Assembly: GCA_002413045.1 (NCBI GenBank)
Contig: DHWF01000031.1
Span: 276,360 to 319,702 of the forward strand
DNA length: 43,343 nt
Direction: 5' to 3'
DNA from: Chloroflexi bacterium UBA5189
GTDB taxonomy: Bacteria > Chloroflexota > Limnocylindria > Limnocylindrales > CSP1-4
Made by a program: the position numbers and the translations under genes. Below the pieces are notes generated by a model. It did no database searches, was not told where the DNA came from, and worked only from the letters and a program-made list of their open reading frames with translations. Below are positions 7,452-17,175 of the stretch, piece after piece. How positions within the stretch are numbered: position 1 is the stretch's first letter; every line of letters starts with the position of its first letter.

Positions 7452-7709
7452 GTGAGCTCAAAGGGAAAGGCAGGGGTCGTCGTGATCTGGAGCAATACGG
7501 CATTCAACATCTACATGGGCGACGCGCTGGCGCAGGAGCCTGACGCCGCTCCCGACCGGGACGTCATGCTCGCCGAGGCGTCCCATGACCGGGACGTCAT
7601 GCTCGCCAACGCCGCTCGCGACCGCGCGATCGCAGACGCCGTCGCGTGCGAGGAAGCCATCGAAGCTCGCCGGTCCGGCTCGCTCGTCGCTCGCGGCGCG
7701 CGCGGCTAA
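7452..7709 (+). CDS. Small protein with tandem 11-residue repeats, unknown function
   Basis: 85 residues if it starts at GTG 7452 (8-14 nt after the predicted transcription start). GTG 7482, behind AAAGGCAGGGG, would give 75. Residues ~35-67 hold three copies of an 11-residue unit beginning D-R-D-V-M-L-A or a variant; the first two share a 21-base exact repeat. The composition (Ala, Asp, Arg, Glu) predicts a soluble helix. It has a strong promoter of its own and an intrinsic terminator 43 bp downstream, so it is a genuine monocistronic unit. I recognise no family. Its promoter overlaps the MarR operator region, so it is probably MarR-controlled. Confidence 0.55.
   Translation: MSSKGKAGVVVIWSNTAFNIYMGDALAQEPDAAPDRDVMLAEASHDRDVMLANAARDRAIADAVACEEAIEARRSGSLVARGARG
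7554..7607 (+). repeat. Tandem repeat, 21-base exact core, 33-base period
   Basis: Bases 7554-7574 and 7587-7607 are identical over 21 bases (starting gaccgggacgtcatgctcgc). They encode the repeated D-R-D-V-M-L-A units of the small protein. A third, degenerate unit follows. Confidence 0.8.
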
Positions 7710-7751
7710 ACGCCTGCGGCCCTACGGGCTCCGACACATCGCAACCCCCTG

Positions 7752-7789
7752 AACCGCGGCTCGGGTCCCACCCCGAGTCGCGGTTTTTT
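7752..7789 (+). terminator. Intrinsic terminator of the small ORF
   Basis: A long stem AACCGCG-g-CTCGGG / CCCGAG-t-CGCGGTT with a short C-rich loop is followed at once by six T residues (7784-7789). It is the only textbook rho-independent terminator I see in the window. The T tract abuts the stop codon of the convergent S9 peptidase gene. Confidence 0.9.
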
Positions 7790-9747
7790 CATGCCCGGGC
7801 GCGCGACTCGGCGAGGAACTGGATCTCGAGCGGCTCGATGTCGTCCGCCGGCTCGAACCCGAAGACCTGGGCATAGAAGCTGAGTTCCGCCTCGAACGAG
7901 CGGATGATGGCGTCGTGACCGCGGAAGCCGTGGTCCTCGCCCGGGTAGAGCAGATATGCGTGCGGGACGTGCCGCTCGAACAGCGCGTCGACGATCCGCT
8001 CCGCCTCCGACTGGGGGACGATCTTGTCCTCCGCGCCTTGCTGGACGAGGACGGGTGACGTGATCTGCTCGGCGTGGAGGCTCGGCGACCGATCGAGGTA
8101 GACCTGCTTCGCCTCCGGCCACTTGCCGAGCAGCGACTCCAGGTAGCGCGACTCGAACTTGTGGGTGTCCTTCACGAACTCACGCAGGTCGCCGATCCCG
8201 AAGTAGGTGCAGCCGGCGTCGAAGTCCTTGGTGAACGCGAGTGCCGCCAGGGTCGTGAATCCGCTCGCGCTGCCGCCCCGGATCGCGAGCCGGTCGCCAT
8301 CGACCAGGCCCCGCTCGGCGAGGTACTTCGCGCCGGCCACGCAGTCGTCGACGTCGACGATCCCCCACTGCAGCTCAAGGCGCTTGCGGTACGCCTTGCC
8401 GTACCCGGTCGAGCCGCCGTAGTCCACGTCGAGCACCGCGTAGCCGCGGCTCGTGAACAGCTGGAAGCCCGTCGCGAACCCGGAGAACGCGGCCGCGGTC
8501 GGGCCGCCGTGGCTCGTGACGATGAGCGGCGGCAACGTTCCTGCCGGCCCGATGAACGAGCGGTTGGTGGGCGGGTAGAAGTTCCCGAAGGCGGTGCGAT
8601 CGCCGGTGGTCGGGAACTCGATGTGCTCGGGCATCGACACGTCCTCGCGCTCCGGGACGGTCGGGTTCGCGCGCCGGAGCACCTTCGTCGTGCCGTCCCC
8701 AGCGAGCTCGATCACGGAGTTCGGCCGGTCAGGGGCGGCGGCGCGGAAGACGATCCGGTCGCCATCGATCGAGAGTCCGGCGATCTCGGTGAAGGGCAGG
8801 TCGATCGGGGTCAGGCCGCCGTCCGGGTCGATCTTGACGAGCTGGTCGCGGCCGGCCGAGCGGGCCACGGCCAGGATGCCGCCATCGGCCATGAACGCGA
8901 AGGTCACGAGGCCGAAGACCCAGTCCGGCCCGACGAACTCGGCCTCGAAATCGGTGACGGTCTCGATCCTGCCGTCGACCTCGCGGCACAGGTTCATCCA
9001 GCCCTGGGGCTCGGCCGCGAAGTACAGGATCCCGGCCGGCGACCAGCGCGGCTGCGAGATCCAGTCCGTGCGGCTGCCGGCGACGAGGCGCGCCTCGCCG
9101 AGCGACCCGTCCGCGCCGATGGGCGCGACCTTCAGCTCCGTGCCGTCCCACGGCATGTTCGGGTGGTGCCACTCGAGCCACGCCAGGGTGGAGCCGTCCG
9201 GCGAGATTCGCGGCGCGGCGTAGAAGTCCGCACCGCCGCTCAGGACCGAGACCCCACCCGTCGCGAGATCGATCGCCACGAGCTCGTTGTTCCACTCGCC
9301 GTGGCTTGCGACCGTCGCCGGCTCGTGGTCCTCGCGGACCGCGATCAGCCGGTTGTGCGCGGCGTCGTGGACCATGTCCGCGTAGCGCCACTCGTGCTCC
9401 GGCGTCAGCACCTCGAGGCGCTCCGGAGCGACCACCCGATGGAGCCGGCCGGTGAGGAAGTCCGAGACGACGATGAGGTCGCCCGAGACGAGGGTCGCGC
9501 CGCCGCCGTACTCGTGGACACGCGAGCGGGCGTTGAACCCCTCTGGCGTCATCCGGACCTGCGTGCCGTCATTCTCTCGACGGATCAGGACCTGGCGGCC
9601 GCGCTCGTCCGGCCGGCCCTCGAGCCACCACGTCACGCCATCAATGGCGCGCGATTCGCCGAGGAACACGACCCGGTCCGTCAACCGCTCGATGCGGAAC
9701 GGCGACGCCCACGAACCGAACGGCGCGGTCATCGAGCCAGAGGTCAT
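7789..9747 (-). CDS. S9 family peptidase (prolyl oligopeptidase/acylaminoacyl peptidase type)
   Basis: 652 residues, no signal peptide, so cytosolic. The N-terminal ~380 residues form a beta-propeller (repeated segments such as PRISPDGSTLAWLEW and PRWSPAGILYFA). The C-terminal alpha/beta-hydrolase domain carries the triad Ser493 in GGSASGFTTL, Asp574 in GAEDKIVP and His606 in GEDHGF, with the oxyanion segment HGGPTAA upstream. The usual GGSAGG elbow is GGSASG here, a small variation. It starts 10 nt after the ahcY stop on the same strand, so it is probably the last gene of the apt-mtnA-GNAT-ahcY unit, though its role (peptide turnover) is not obviously related. Confidence 0.9.
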   Translation of the reverse strand: MTSGSMTAPFGSWASPFRIERLTDRVVFLGESRAIDGVTWWLEGRPDERGRQVLIRRENDGTQVRMTPEGFNARSRVHEYGGGATLVSGDLIVVSDFLTGRLHRVVAPERLEVLTPEHEWRYADMVHDAAHNRLIAVREDHEPATVASHGEWNNELVAIDLATGGVSVLSGGADFYAAPRISPDGSTLAWLEWHHPNMPWDGTELKVAPIGADGSLGEARLVAGSRTDWISQPRWSPAGILYFAAEPQGWMNLCREVDGRIETVTDFEAEFVGPDWVFGLVTFAFMADGGILAVARSAGRDQLVKIDPDGGLTPIDLPFTEIAGLSIDGDRIVFRAAAPDRPNSVIELAGDGTTKVLRRANPTVPEREDVSMPEHIEFPTTGDRTAFGNFYPPTNRSFIGPAGTLPPLIVTSHGGPTAAAFSGFATGFQLFTSRGYAVLDVDYGGSTGYGKAYRKRLELQWGIVDVDDCVAGAKYLAERGLVDGDRLAIRGGSASGFTTLAALAFTKDFDAGCTYFGIGDLREFVKDTHKFESRYLESLLGKWPEAKQVYLDRSPSLHAEQITSPVLVQQGAEDKIVPQSEAERIVDALFERHVPHAYLLYPGEDHGFRGHDAIIRSFEAELSFYAQVFGFEPADDIEPLEIQFLAESRARA

Positions 9748-9757
9748 ACGGCCCTCC

Positions 9758-11022
<1,265 letters not shown>

Positions 11023-11023
<1 letters not shown>

Positions 11024-11892
11024 CAGCTGTCGTGCTCCCTGCTGCGTGCGAGGCGCCGAAGCGCGGACGCGAGGTCGGCCCACAGCGAGCCGATCCGGTG
11101 CCCGAGTCGTTCCTCGAATCGAACGTGCTCGGCGTAGCCAAGCCGCCGGTACGCGTTGAGCGCGGGCGGGTTGTCCGAGCGGACGTTGAGGACGACATGG
11201 TCGCAGAACTGGAGGAGGTTCGAGGTCACGGCCGCGGTCGTCGCCTGCGCGTAGCCGCGCCCGCGGAACTCCGGCTGGGTCAGCACGTTGCCGACCACGG
11301 CAATCCCGGCGTTCCGCCCGATCACGTGGGTCCCGGCAGCGGCGACGAGCCGGCCGTTGACCCGGATCCCGAAATACACGCCCTCGGCGATCGCTTGGGG
11401 CGCCAGCCACGAGCCGAACCCGAGGCGGTACAGCCGGTTCAGCTCGCCGGCATCGGCGGGCGACAGCGGCTCGACGCCGGGATCCTCGGCGGGGCGGAAC
11501 GTCTGCCGATCGACCCACATCCGGACCATCTGCGGGCCCGGCTCGATGCGGTAGCGGGTCTCGACGGCGCGCAGGCTGTCCGGCAGGCAGGCGAGGTACG
11601 CGATCGGCGGCTTGATCACGTCGCGCAGGATCGCCGCGACCCCGTCGTCGCGACCGGCGACGAACAAGGGCTGCGGTGAGGGCCCGCCGTACTCCAGCAC
11701 CAGCGACACGACCTCGTCGCCCGACCGCGCAATGCCCCACTTGGCGCGTGCCACCTCGCGATCCTCGAGGTCCGCGAGGGCGTAGGCCGCGTACAGCCGA
11801 TCCCGGTCCAGGAACGACTTGATCAGCGCGCGATCCGACGTCACCTCGGCGACCAGGCGGGTGCCGGCGCGGTCGAGCGTCGCGGTCGCCAT
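11023..11892 (-). CDS. GNAT-family N-acetyltransferase
   Basis: 289 residues. The C-terminal half is a GNAT domain: GVEPLSPADAGELNRLYRLGFG, then the acetyl-CoA pyrophosphate loop PEFRGRGYAQATT, and the closing NVRSDNPPALNAYRRLGYAE. The N-terminal ~130 residues are a separate, degenerate GNAT-like half, as in two-domain members. It is linked on both sides by ATGA overlaps to mtnA and ahcY, which suggests a role in the same salvage process or in acylating a small amine, but no substrate can be assigned. Confidence 0.85.
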
Positions 11893-13310
11893 CAGCCGGC
11901 GGCCCCCACGGGCGCTGGCGGCGCCACGGCACTGGCGGCGCCGGCGGCCTCATCGCGGCGCGCCTCGCGGCTTGCCATCGCGTCGCGCAGCGCCGGCCCG
12001 AACGGTGCCCGGAGCGCGCCCTCCTCGGTGACGATCGCGGTGATCAGCTCGGCGGGCGTGACGTCGAACGACGGGTTGCGAACCGCGGTCCCCTCCGGCG
12101 CGATCCGGACGCCCCGGATGTCGGTCACCTCGATCGCGGGCCGGTCCTCGATCGGGATCGCGGCGCCGTCGGGCGTCCCGAGGTCCACCGACGACATCGG
12201 CGCGCAGACGTAGAACGGGATGCCGTGGCGCGCCGCGAGCACGGCCAGCGTGTAGGTCCCGACCTTGTTGGCCGTGTCGCCGTTCGCCGCGATCCGGTCG
12301 GCGCCCACCACGATCACATCGACCTCTCCACGGGCCATCAGCGGCCCCGCCGCCATGTCCGGGATCAGCGTGTGTGGAACACCGGCCTGCTTGAGCTCCC
12401 AGGCGGTGAGCCGGGCGCCCTGGAGATACGGCCGCGTCTCGTCGACCCAGACATGCAGGGGCAGCTCCGCGTGGTGCGCCGCCTGCACGACGCCGAGCGC
12501 CGTCCCGAACTGGCCGCACGCGAGCGGTCCGGTGTTGCAGTGGGTCAGGACCTGGAGCGGCCGGTCGCCCGTGGCCGGCAAGATCGCCCGGCCCGCCTCG
12601 GCCAGTCGCCCGTGGTCGTCGGTCGCCTCGGCGACGATCGCCATCGCCTCGTCGTTGAGGGCGACGGCGATGGCCTCGCCGTCCTCCGACAGCGCGCCGA
12701 TCTCGCGGTAGCGGGCCATCAGGCGGTCGACCGCCCAACGCAGGTTGATCGCCGTGGGTCGCGCGATCCGGAGGATATCCGCGGCCCCCTCGAGGATCGC
12801 GCGCCGGGTGTGCGCCTGCGACTTGGCAGCGATCCGCGCCGTGAGCGCCAGCCCGATCGCCGCCACCTGGCCGATCGCCGGCGCGCCGCGCACCACCATC
12901 AATCGGATCGCGTTCGCCGCGTCCGATGCGCTGCGGACGGGCATCTCGACCAGGGCATCGGGCAGCTTGCGCTGGTCGATCACGAGCAGGACGTTGTCCG
13001 ATTCGAACCGGAACGGCGTACGGAATCCGGTCGGGGCGCGGTCGCCGGCAGGCTCGGACGGGCGCGACAGGGCCAACGGGGCCGCACCGGTCTGTGCTGC
13101 GGCCGCTGGTCGTGTTTCACCGAGCAACGAGGACGCCTCGGCGGCGGACCGATCGCGGAGCTCCGTGACCGCCCCCACGACTTGCGCCGCGCTGGTGAGC
13201 ACCTCACCGGCGAACTGGCGGAAGAACCGGCGCCGGCCGGGGTCGGCCGGCTCGACGCTCACGGGCGGACCGGGCGGCGAGGTCGTCGGCTCGCGTCGCT
13301 CGTCGGTCAT
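11892..13310 (-). CDS. mtnA: S-methyl-5-thioribose-1-phosphate isomerase with N-terminal extension
   Basis: 472 residues, about 100 longer than usual. The MtnA/eIF2B-like domain (~95-450) shows MVVRGAPAIGQVAA, the catalytic Cys in THCNTGPLACG, HVWVDETRPYLQGARLTAWEL, and the catalytic Asp in GADRIAANGDTANKVGTY. It converts methylthioribose-1-phosphate to methylthioribulose-1-phosphate in methionine salvage. The extra N-terminus (1-~95) is Pro/Ala rich around a conserved-looking basic-aromatic patch, RRRFFRQFAGEVL. It resembles a twin-arginine motif but lacks a good hydrophobic core, so export is unlikely. Downstream genes overlap (ATGA). apt, 47 bp upstream, would reuse the adenine released from methylthioadenosine. 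Confidence 0.92.
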   Translation of the reverse strand: MTDERREPTTSPPGPPVSVEPADPGRRRFFRQFAGEVLTSAAQVVGAVTELRDRSAAEASSLLGETRPAAAAQTGAAPLALSRPSEPAGDRAPTGFRTPFRFESDNVLLVIDQRKLPDALVEMPVRSASDAANAIRLMVVRGAPAIGQVAAIGLALTARIAAKSQAHTRRAILEGAADILRIARPTAINLRWAVDRLMARYREIGALSEDGEAIAVALNDEAMAIVAEATDDHGRLAEAGRAILPATGDRPLQVLTHCNTGPLACGQFGTALGVVQAAHHAELPLHVWVDETRPYLQGARLTAWELKQAGVPHTLIPDMAAGPLMARGEVDVIVVGADRIAANGDTANKVGTYTLAVLAARHGIPFYVCAPMSSVDLGTPDGAAIPIEDRPAIEVTDIRGVRIAPEGTAVRNPSFDVTPAELITAIVTEEGALRAPFGPALRDAMASREARRDEAAGAASAVAPPAPVGAAG

Positions 13311-13357
13311 CGAACGGGATCGGTGTGGGTCAGGCGGCTCGACGGACGTCGATGCCG

Positions 13358-13879
13358 TCAGTACCTGATGACGGAGGTCACGCGCCGGCCCTCGAGCCGG
13401 TCGCGACCGTGCAGGAACTCGAGCTCGACCAGGAACGCCAGCCCGATCACGTCGCCCTTGAGCCGCTCGACGAGCTCGATCGTGCCCTGGACCGTGCCGC
13501 CGGTGGCGAGCAGGTCATCGACGATCAGGACCTTCTGGCCGGGCTCGATCGCATCGCGGTGGATCTCGAGCGTGTTGGAGCCGTACTCGAGGGCGTACTC
13601 GACGGACAGCGTCTCGGCCGGCAGCTTGCCCAGCTTGCGAACCGGCACCAGGCCGGCGCTGAGCTCGATGGCCATCGGCGCGCTGAAGATGAAGCCGCGC
13701 GATTCCATGCCGATGACGATGTCGACCTGCTCGGCGCGATACGGCTCCAGCATCATCCGGATCGCCTCGCGGTACGAGGCGGCGTCCTTGAGCAGGGTCG
13801 TGATGTCGTAGAACAGGATCCCCGGCTTTGGAAAGTCCGGGACCTCGCGGATCTTCGCCCGAAGCTCCTCGGCGGACAC
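13358..13879 (-). CDS. apt: Adenine phosphoribosyltransferase
   Basis: 173 residues. Converts adenine and PRPP to AMP. Shows IREVPDFPKPGILFYDITTLL, GMESRGFIFSAPMA, the PRPP loop VLIVDDLLATGGT, and the closing LEGRRVTSVIRY. The GTG at 13879-13877 is chosen because AGGAGGT lies 9 nt upstream and the protein then has family length; the frame stays open far upstream only as a shadow of the MFS gene. Adenine is released from methylthioadenosine, so apt with mtnA and ahcY forms a coherent SAM by-product salvage set. Confidence 0.95.
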   Translation of the reverse strand: MSAEELRAKIREVPDFPKPGILFYDITTLLKDAASYREAIRMMLEPYRAEQVDIVIGMESRGFIFSAPMAIELSAGLVPVRKLGKLPAETLSVEYALEYGSNTLEIHRDAIEPGQKVLIVDDLLATGGTVQGTIELVERLKGDVIGLAFLVELEFLHGRDRLEGRRVTSVIRY

Positions 13880-13935
13880 GAAGCTGGGACCTCCTGGTGG
13901 GGCGGGTTGCCCGGCGTGGCGGGCGAGGCCCGAGT

Positions 13936-15426
13936 CTAGCGCAGCCCGCCCGACGCCTCGGCCTCGAGCGAGCCCGTGGCCGGCGCTCCCCTCGCGGGTG
14001 CGGCAGCCGGCAGCAGTCGTGGCGCGATCACCCAGCCGATCGCCGCGACGACCGCACCGGCCGCGATCGCGGCTTCGACACCCGGCCCCGGCCCGAGACC
14101 GGCCCGCACGCCTGCCGCGATGAACGCGGCCGCGAGGCTCGTCCCGAGCACGGTCCCGAGCGAATCCGACAGCGTCAGCGCCGCGGTCACCTCGCCCTGC
14201 GAATCGCGCGGCACGTCGCGCAGCACGATCAGCGCGAACTGAGCGTATGCGAGGCCCATGCCGTAGCCGGCGAATGCGAAGATCGGAACGGCCAGCCACG
14301 AGGGGACGGCCGGGAAGCTGATCAGCCCGAGCCCCGCGATGCCGAGGGCGACGACCGGGAACCCGACGCGGACGAACCGCTCGTGCGAGAAGCGCGTTGT
14401 CAGGCGCGCCTGGGTCCACGACCCGGCGGTCCACGAGACCGTCGCTGCGGTCAGCGCGATCCCGGCCCCGGCCGCGGACCAGCCACGGACCTCGACGAGG
14501 AGGAGCGCGACGTAGGCATCGACGGTGAAGAAGGCGAAGGTCAACAGGCCGCGCAGCAGGATCGCCGTGGGGTAGCCGCGGGCGGCGCGCAACGTGCCGG
14601 CGGGTGCGAGGCGCCGGAACGCCCACAAGGTGATGAGCAGCCCGGCGGCGCCGAGGCCGGCGGCCACCAGGAGTGACGTCGAGGTAAGTCCGCCGGTGAG
14701 CAGCGCCACGCCGGCGCCGACGATCAGCCCATCGCGGATCCGGGTCCCGCCGGAGCTGCCCTTTGCCCCGGCCGGCGCGTCGTGGACGTTGCGCAGGCCG
14801 CGGTAGGCCATCGAGCCGGAGACCGCGAGGAGCGGCAGCAGCCCGAGGAAGATGAACCGCCAGCTGAACGCCTCGGCGACCACGCCGGCGACCGCCGGCC
14901 CGAAGATCCCGGGCAGGATCCACGCGGTCGACATCGTCGCGAACATGCGCGGCCGGAGGTGCTCCGGCAGGCTCCTGCCGATGGCGACATAGGCGATCGG
15001 CGGAATCGCGCCGCCGCCGATCCCCTGGATGAGCCGGGCGCCGATGAGCATCGGCATCGAGACCGCGGCGCCACCGAGCGCGAGCCCGATCGCGAACAGC
15101 GTCAGCCCGAGCAGGAACGGCATGACCACGCCGCGTCGGTCGATGAGGCTGCCCGCGACCACGATCCCGATCAGCGATCCGACCAGGAATGCGGAGAACA
15201 CGAGCCCGTACAGCTCGAGACCGCCGAGCTCGCGCGCCACGATCGGCATCGCGGTCGAGACGGCGAGGGCCTCGGCGGCCACGAGGGTGATCGTCAGGAC
15301 GAGCCCGAGCGTCAGCGGCCGTCGCTGCGCCGACCACAGGCCGCCCTCCTCGGGCGGCACGTGCGGCTGGTGAACGGCGAGGCTCTCCGGGTGGGCGAGC
15401 TCCTCGGCGGTGATCTCCTCGGGCAT
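13936..15426 (-). CDS. MFS transporter, drug-efflux type
   Basis: 496 residues with ~12-14 hydrophobic helices. MFS signatures: SAFLVGSLIGIVVAGSLIDRRG (loop 2-3 motif A), ARLIQGIGGGAIPPIAY (motif in TM4) and PGIFGPAVAGVVAE (TM5 antiporter motif C). ATG 15426 is preferred over more distal starts because a -10-like CATACT (15438-15433) lies only 6 nt before it and the upstream residues look like shadow sequence. Likely a proton-driven exporter; substrate unknown. It may be the first gene of the following salvage transcript or an independent unit. Confidence 0.85.
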   Translation of the reverse strand: MPEEITAEELAHPESLAVHQPHVPPEEGGLWSAQRRPLTLGLVLTITLVAAEALAVSTAMPIVARELGGLELYGLVFSAFLVGSLIGIVVAGSLIDRRGVVMPFLLGLTLFAIGLALGGAAVSMPMLIGARLIQGIGGGAIPPIAYVAIGRSLPEHLRPRMFATMSTAWILPGIFGPAVAGVVAEAFSWRFIFLGLLPLLAVSGSMAYRGLRNVHDAPAGAKGSSGGTRIRDGLIVGAGVALLTGGLTSTSLLVAAGLGAAGLLITLWAFRRLAPAGTLRAARGYPTAILLRGLLTFAFFTVDAYVALLLVEVRGWSAAGAGIALTAATVSWTAGSWTQARLTTRFSHERFVRVGFPVVALGIAGLGLISFPAVPSWLAVPIFAFAGYGMGLAYAQFALIVLRDVPRDSQGEVTAALTLSDSLGTVLGTSLAAAFIAAGVRAGLGPGPGVEAAIAAGAVVAAIGWVIAPRLLPAAAPARGAPATGSLEAEASGGLR

Positions 15427-15432
15427 CCGGGG

Positions 15433-15438
15433 AGTATG
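15433..15438 (-). promoter_or_regulatory. -10-like hexamer CATACT, possible leaderless promoter
   Basis: On the minus strand CATACT matches the -10 consensus at four of six positions and ends 6 nt before the MFS ATG (15426), the same spacing as other predicted leaderless starts here. No -35 is evident. Confidence 0.35.
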
Positions 15439-15466
15439 TCGCGGATCGCTGCCGCGGCGCCCAGCC

Positions 15467-16114
15467 TCAGCGGCGCTCGAGGGCCACCCTGAGCCCAAGC
15501 CCGATGAGGACGACGCCGGTGGCGCGCTCGAGCCAGCGCCGGATGTCCGGCCGGCGGAGCGTGCGCTGCGCTCGATGGACGAGGTGTGCATAGAGGGTCA
15601 TCCAGACCAGCCCGACCAGGATGTGGACGCCGGCGAGGAACGCGATCTGGGGCAGCACGGCGCGCGATTCGTCGATGAACTGGGGCAGGTAGGTGAGGAA
15701 CAGGAGCGCGGGCTTGGGGTTCAGGACCGTGCTCACCAGGCCCTGCACGTAGGCCGCCCGCATCGACGGGATCGGACGTCCGATGGCGGCCCGGTCCTCG
15801 GCCTCCGAATCCGCGACTGGATGCCGGGATGCGCGCAGCGTCTGCACCCCGAGGTAGAGCAGGTACACGGCACCGGCGAGCTTGACCACGGTGTACGCCT
15901 CGGCGGAGGCCGCCAGGAGCGCCGAGAGTCCCGCCGCGAGGGCCACCGCGTGGACAACGAGCCCGGACAGGTTCCCGAAGATCGTCCGCTGAGCGAGCCT
16001 CGTGCCGCCGAGCAGGACCTGCCGGAACACGAGGGCCATGTCCGGGCCGGGCACGATCGTGATCAGGATCGAGCCGCCGAGGTACAGGAGCAGCTGGTCG
16101 AGCGGAACCGGCAC
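15467..16114 (-). CDS. LysE/RhtB-family amino acid exporter
   Basis: 215 residues, six hydrophobic helices. Typical elements are the N-terminal ITIVPGPDMALVFRQVLLGG, GNLSGLVVHAVALAAGLSAL, LAGAVYLLYLGVQTLRA, and FVQGLVSTVLNPKPALLFLTYLPQF-like sequence (here YVQGLVSTVLNPKPA). These proteins export amino acids such as threonine or homoserine lactones. GTG at 16114 is chosen to give the usual short N-terminus; no strong ribosome site is visible. The gene lies 38 bp after the AGN-motif protein on the same strand. Confidence 0.88.
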   Translation of the reverse strand: MPVPLDQLLLYLGGSILITIVPGPDMALVFRQVLLGGTRLAQRTIFGNLSGLVVHAVALAAGLSALLAASAEAYTVVKLAGAVYLLYLGVQTLRASRHPVADSEAEDRAAIGRPIPSMRAAYVQGLVSTVLNPKPALLFLTYLPQFIDESRAVLPQIAFLAGVHILVGLVWMTLYAHLVHRAQRTLRRPDIRRWLERATGVVLIGLGLRVALERR

Positions 16115-16152
16115 GCGAGCGAGGATGCCAGAGGGGCGGGGCCGCGCCCAGC

Positions 16153-17175
16153 CTAGAACTTGCCGCCGATGCCGAGGGTCGCCGTTCCGTCGGCGTTGAA
16201 CTTCGACCCATCCCGCGCGACCGAGCCCTTGATCTCGCCGAAGATCTCCAGCCGGACCGGCCCGTCCTTCTTCGGCGAATAGCTCAGCTTGCCCGCCGCC
16301 TCGCCGGAGGGGCCCTTCGCCCCGTACGCGCCCCCGATGCTGACGGTCCCGCCCAAGCCGCCACGGTCCGGCGCCTCCTTCTCCACGCTCGCCCCGACCT
16401 TCGCGCTGGCGCCCTCGTCCGTCGACACCTCTCCGCCGACCGTCAGGAGGCGATAGGTCCATGGGTCCGCGACCAGGCGCACGACATCGATCCCAACCTC
16501 CGCGCGGGTTGCCGTGCCAAGACCCTTGTCGATGTCGCCACCGGTGAGGGCCACCTTGAACTCAGGGTTGCTGAGGAGCCTGAACTTCCGCCCGCCGCCA
16601 GGCCCGAACTTCTTTTCCAGCGCGACCGTCGTGGGCGCCTCGACGCCCACCTCGACTGCCGCGCCGCCTTTGACCTTCCCCTTCTCATTGCCGGTGAGGG
16701 CGGCCGTCGCTGTCCCGGAGACCTCGGCCGAAAATTCGAGCGGCTTCTCGTCGTCGTCGTCCTTGGCCGCCGCGGGAGTGGTCGCCGACGTGGTCGGAGG
16801 CGGGGCGACATCAACCTTGGAACCCTTCGGCAGCGCCCCGCCCGCGGCCCCGACGGGCCCTGCACCCTTGACCGTGGTCCTCTCGGGCTCGGGCGCGGCT
16901 CCGGGCGTCTCCCGTTGAACGGTCAATGCGCCCGCGACAAGTCGCTGGACCGCCCGGTTACCTGCTGCACGCTGAAGGTGGACCAGCTCCATGGCGGCGA
17001 GCGACGGCATGTGTCCGCTGGCGACTGCACGCTGCAGTGCCGGGCTGACAGCGTTCGAGTCGGAAGTGGTACCGGCTACTCGTCGATAGCCGCGCCGTGC
17101 ATCGGGCACCATGGTCGCCCAGGCTCGGTCACCCATCACGCTGGCCAATGCGATTGCGTGCCCGCGCCTCGCCAC
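16153..17175 (-). CDS. AGN-motif protein, candidate contractile-injection-system cargo-like protein
   Basis: Up to 340 residues. Residues 67-79 read LQRAAGNRAVQRL, the short LQxxAGNxAVxxL motif found at the N-termini of DUF4157 and other proteins linked to extracellular contractile injection systems (eCIS). It is followed by an Ala/Pro/Asp linker (90-145) and a Gly/Lys/Glu-rich C-terminal region (~145-340) of alternating short strands (EVSGTATAALTG, GAAVEVGVEAPTTVALE, ASAKVGASVEKE, GTVSIGGAYG, GTATLGIGGKF) that looks like a beta-barrel or beta-solenoid. There is no signal peptide. The start is uncertain: GTG 17175 is the longest; ATG starts at residues 14, 22, 56 and 62 are possible. No sheath, tube or baseplate genes are in the window. 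Function is inference. Confidence 0.6.
   Translation of the reverse strand: MARRGHAIALASVMGDRAWATMVPDARRGYRRVAGTTSDSNAVSPALQRAVASGHMPSLAAMELVHLQRAAGNRAVQRLVAGALTVQRETPGAAPEPERTTVKGAGPVGAAGGALPKGSKVDVAPPPTTSATTPAAAKDDDDEKPLEFSAEVSGTATAALTGNEKGKVKGGAAVEVGVEAPTTVALEKKFGPGGGRKFRLLSNPEFKVALTGGDIDKGLGTATRAEVGIDVVRLVADPWTYRLLTVGGEVSTDEGASAKVGASVEKEAPDRGGLGGTVSIGGAYGAKGPSGEAAGKLSYSPKKDGPVRLEIFGEIKGSVARDGSKFNADGTATLGIGGKF

Noticed and set aside
11024..11953. Upstream extension of the ahcY frame to make a 731-residue protein
   Set aside because: The added part is Arg/Pro-rich shadow of the GNAT and mtnA genes. The ATG at 11023 overlaps the GNAT stop and gives the standard N-terminus.
13257..13290. Twin-arginine export signal at the N-terminus of MtnA (RRRFFRQF)
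   Set aside because: The following segment lacks the long hydrophobic core and cleavage site; MtnA is a cytosolic enzyme family.
12225..13811. Plus-strand open frame of 528 codons across mtnA and apt
   Set aside because: Antisense to two certain enzymes, no ribosome site, low-complexity composition.
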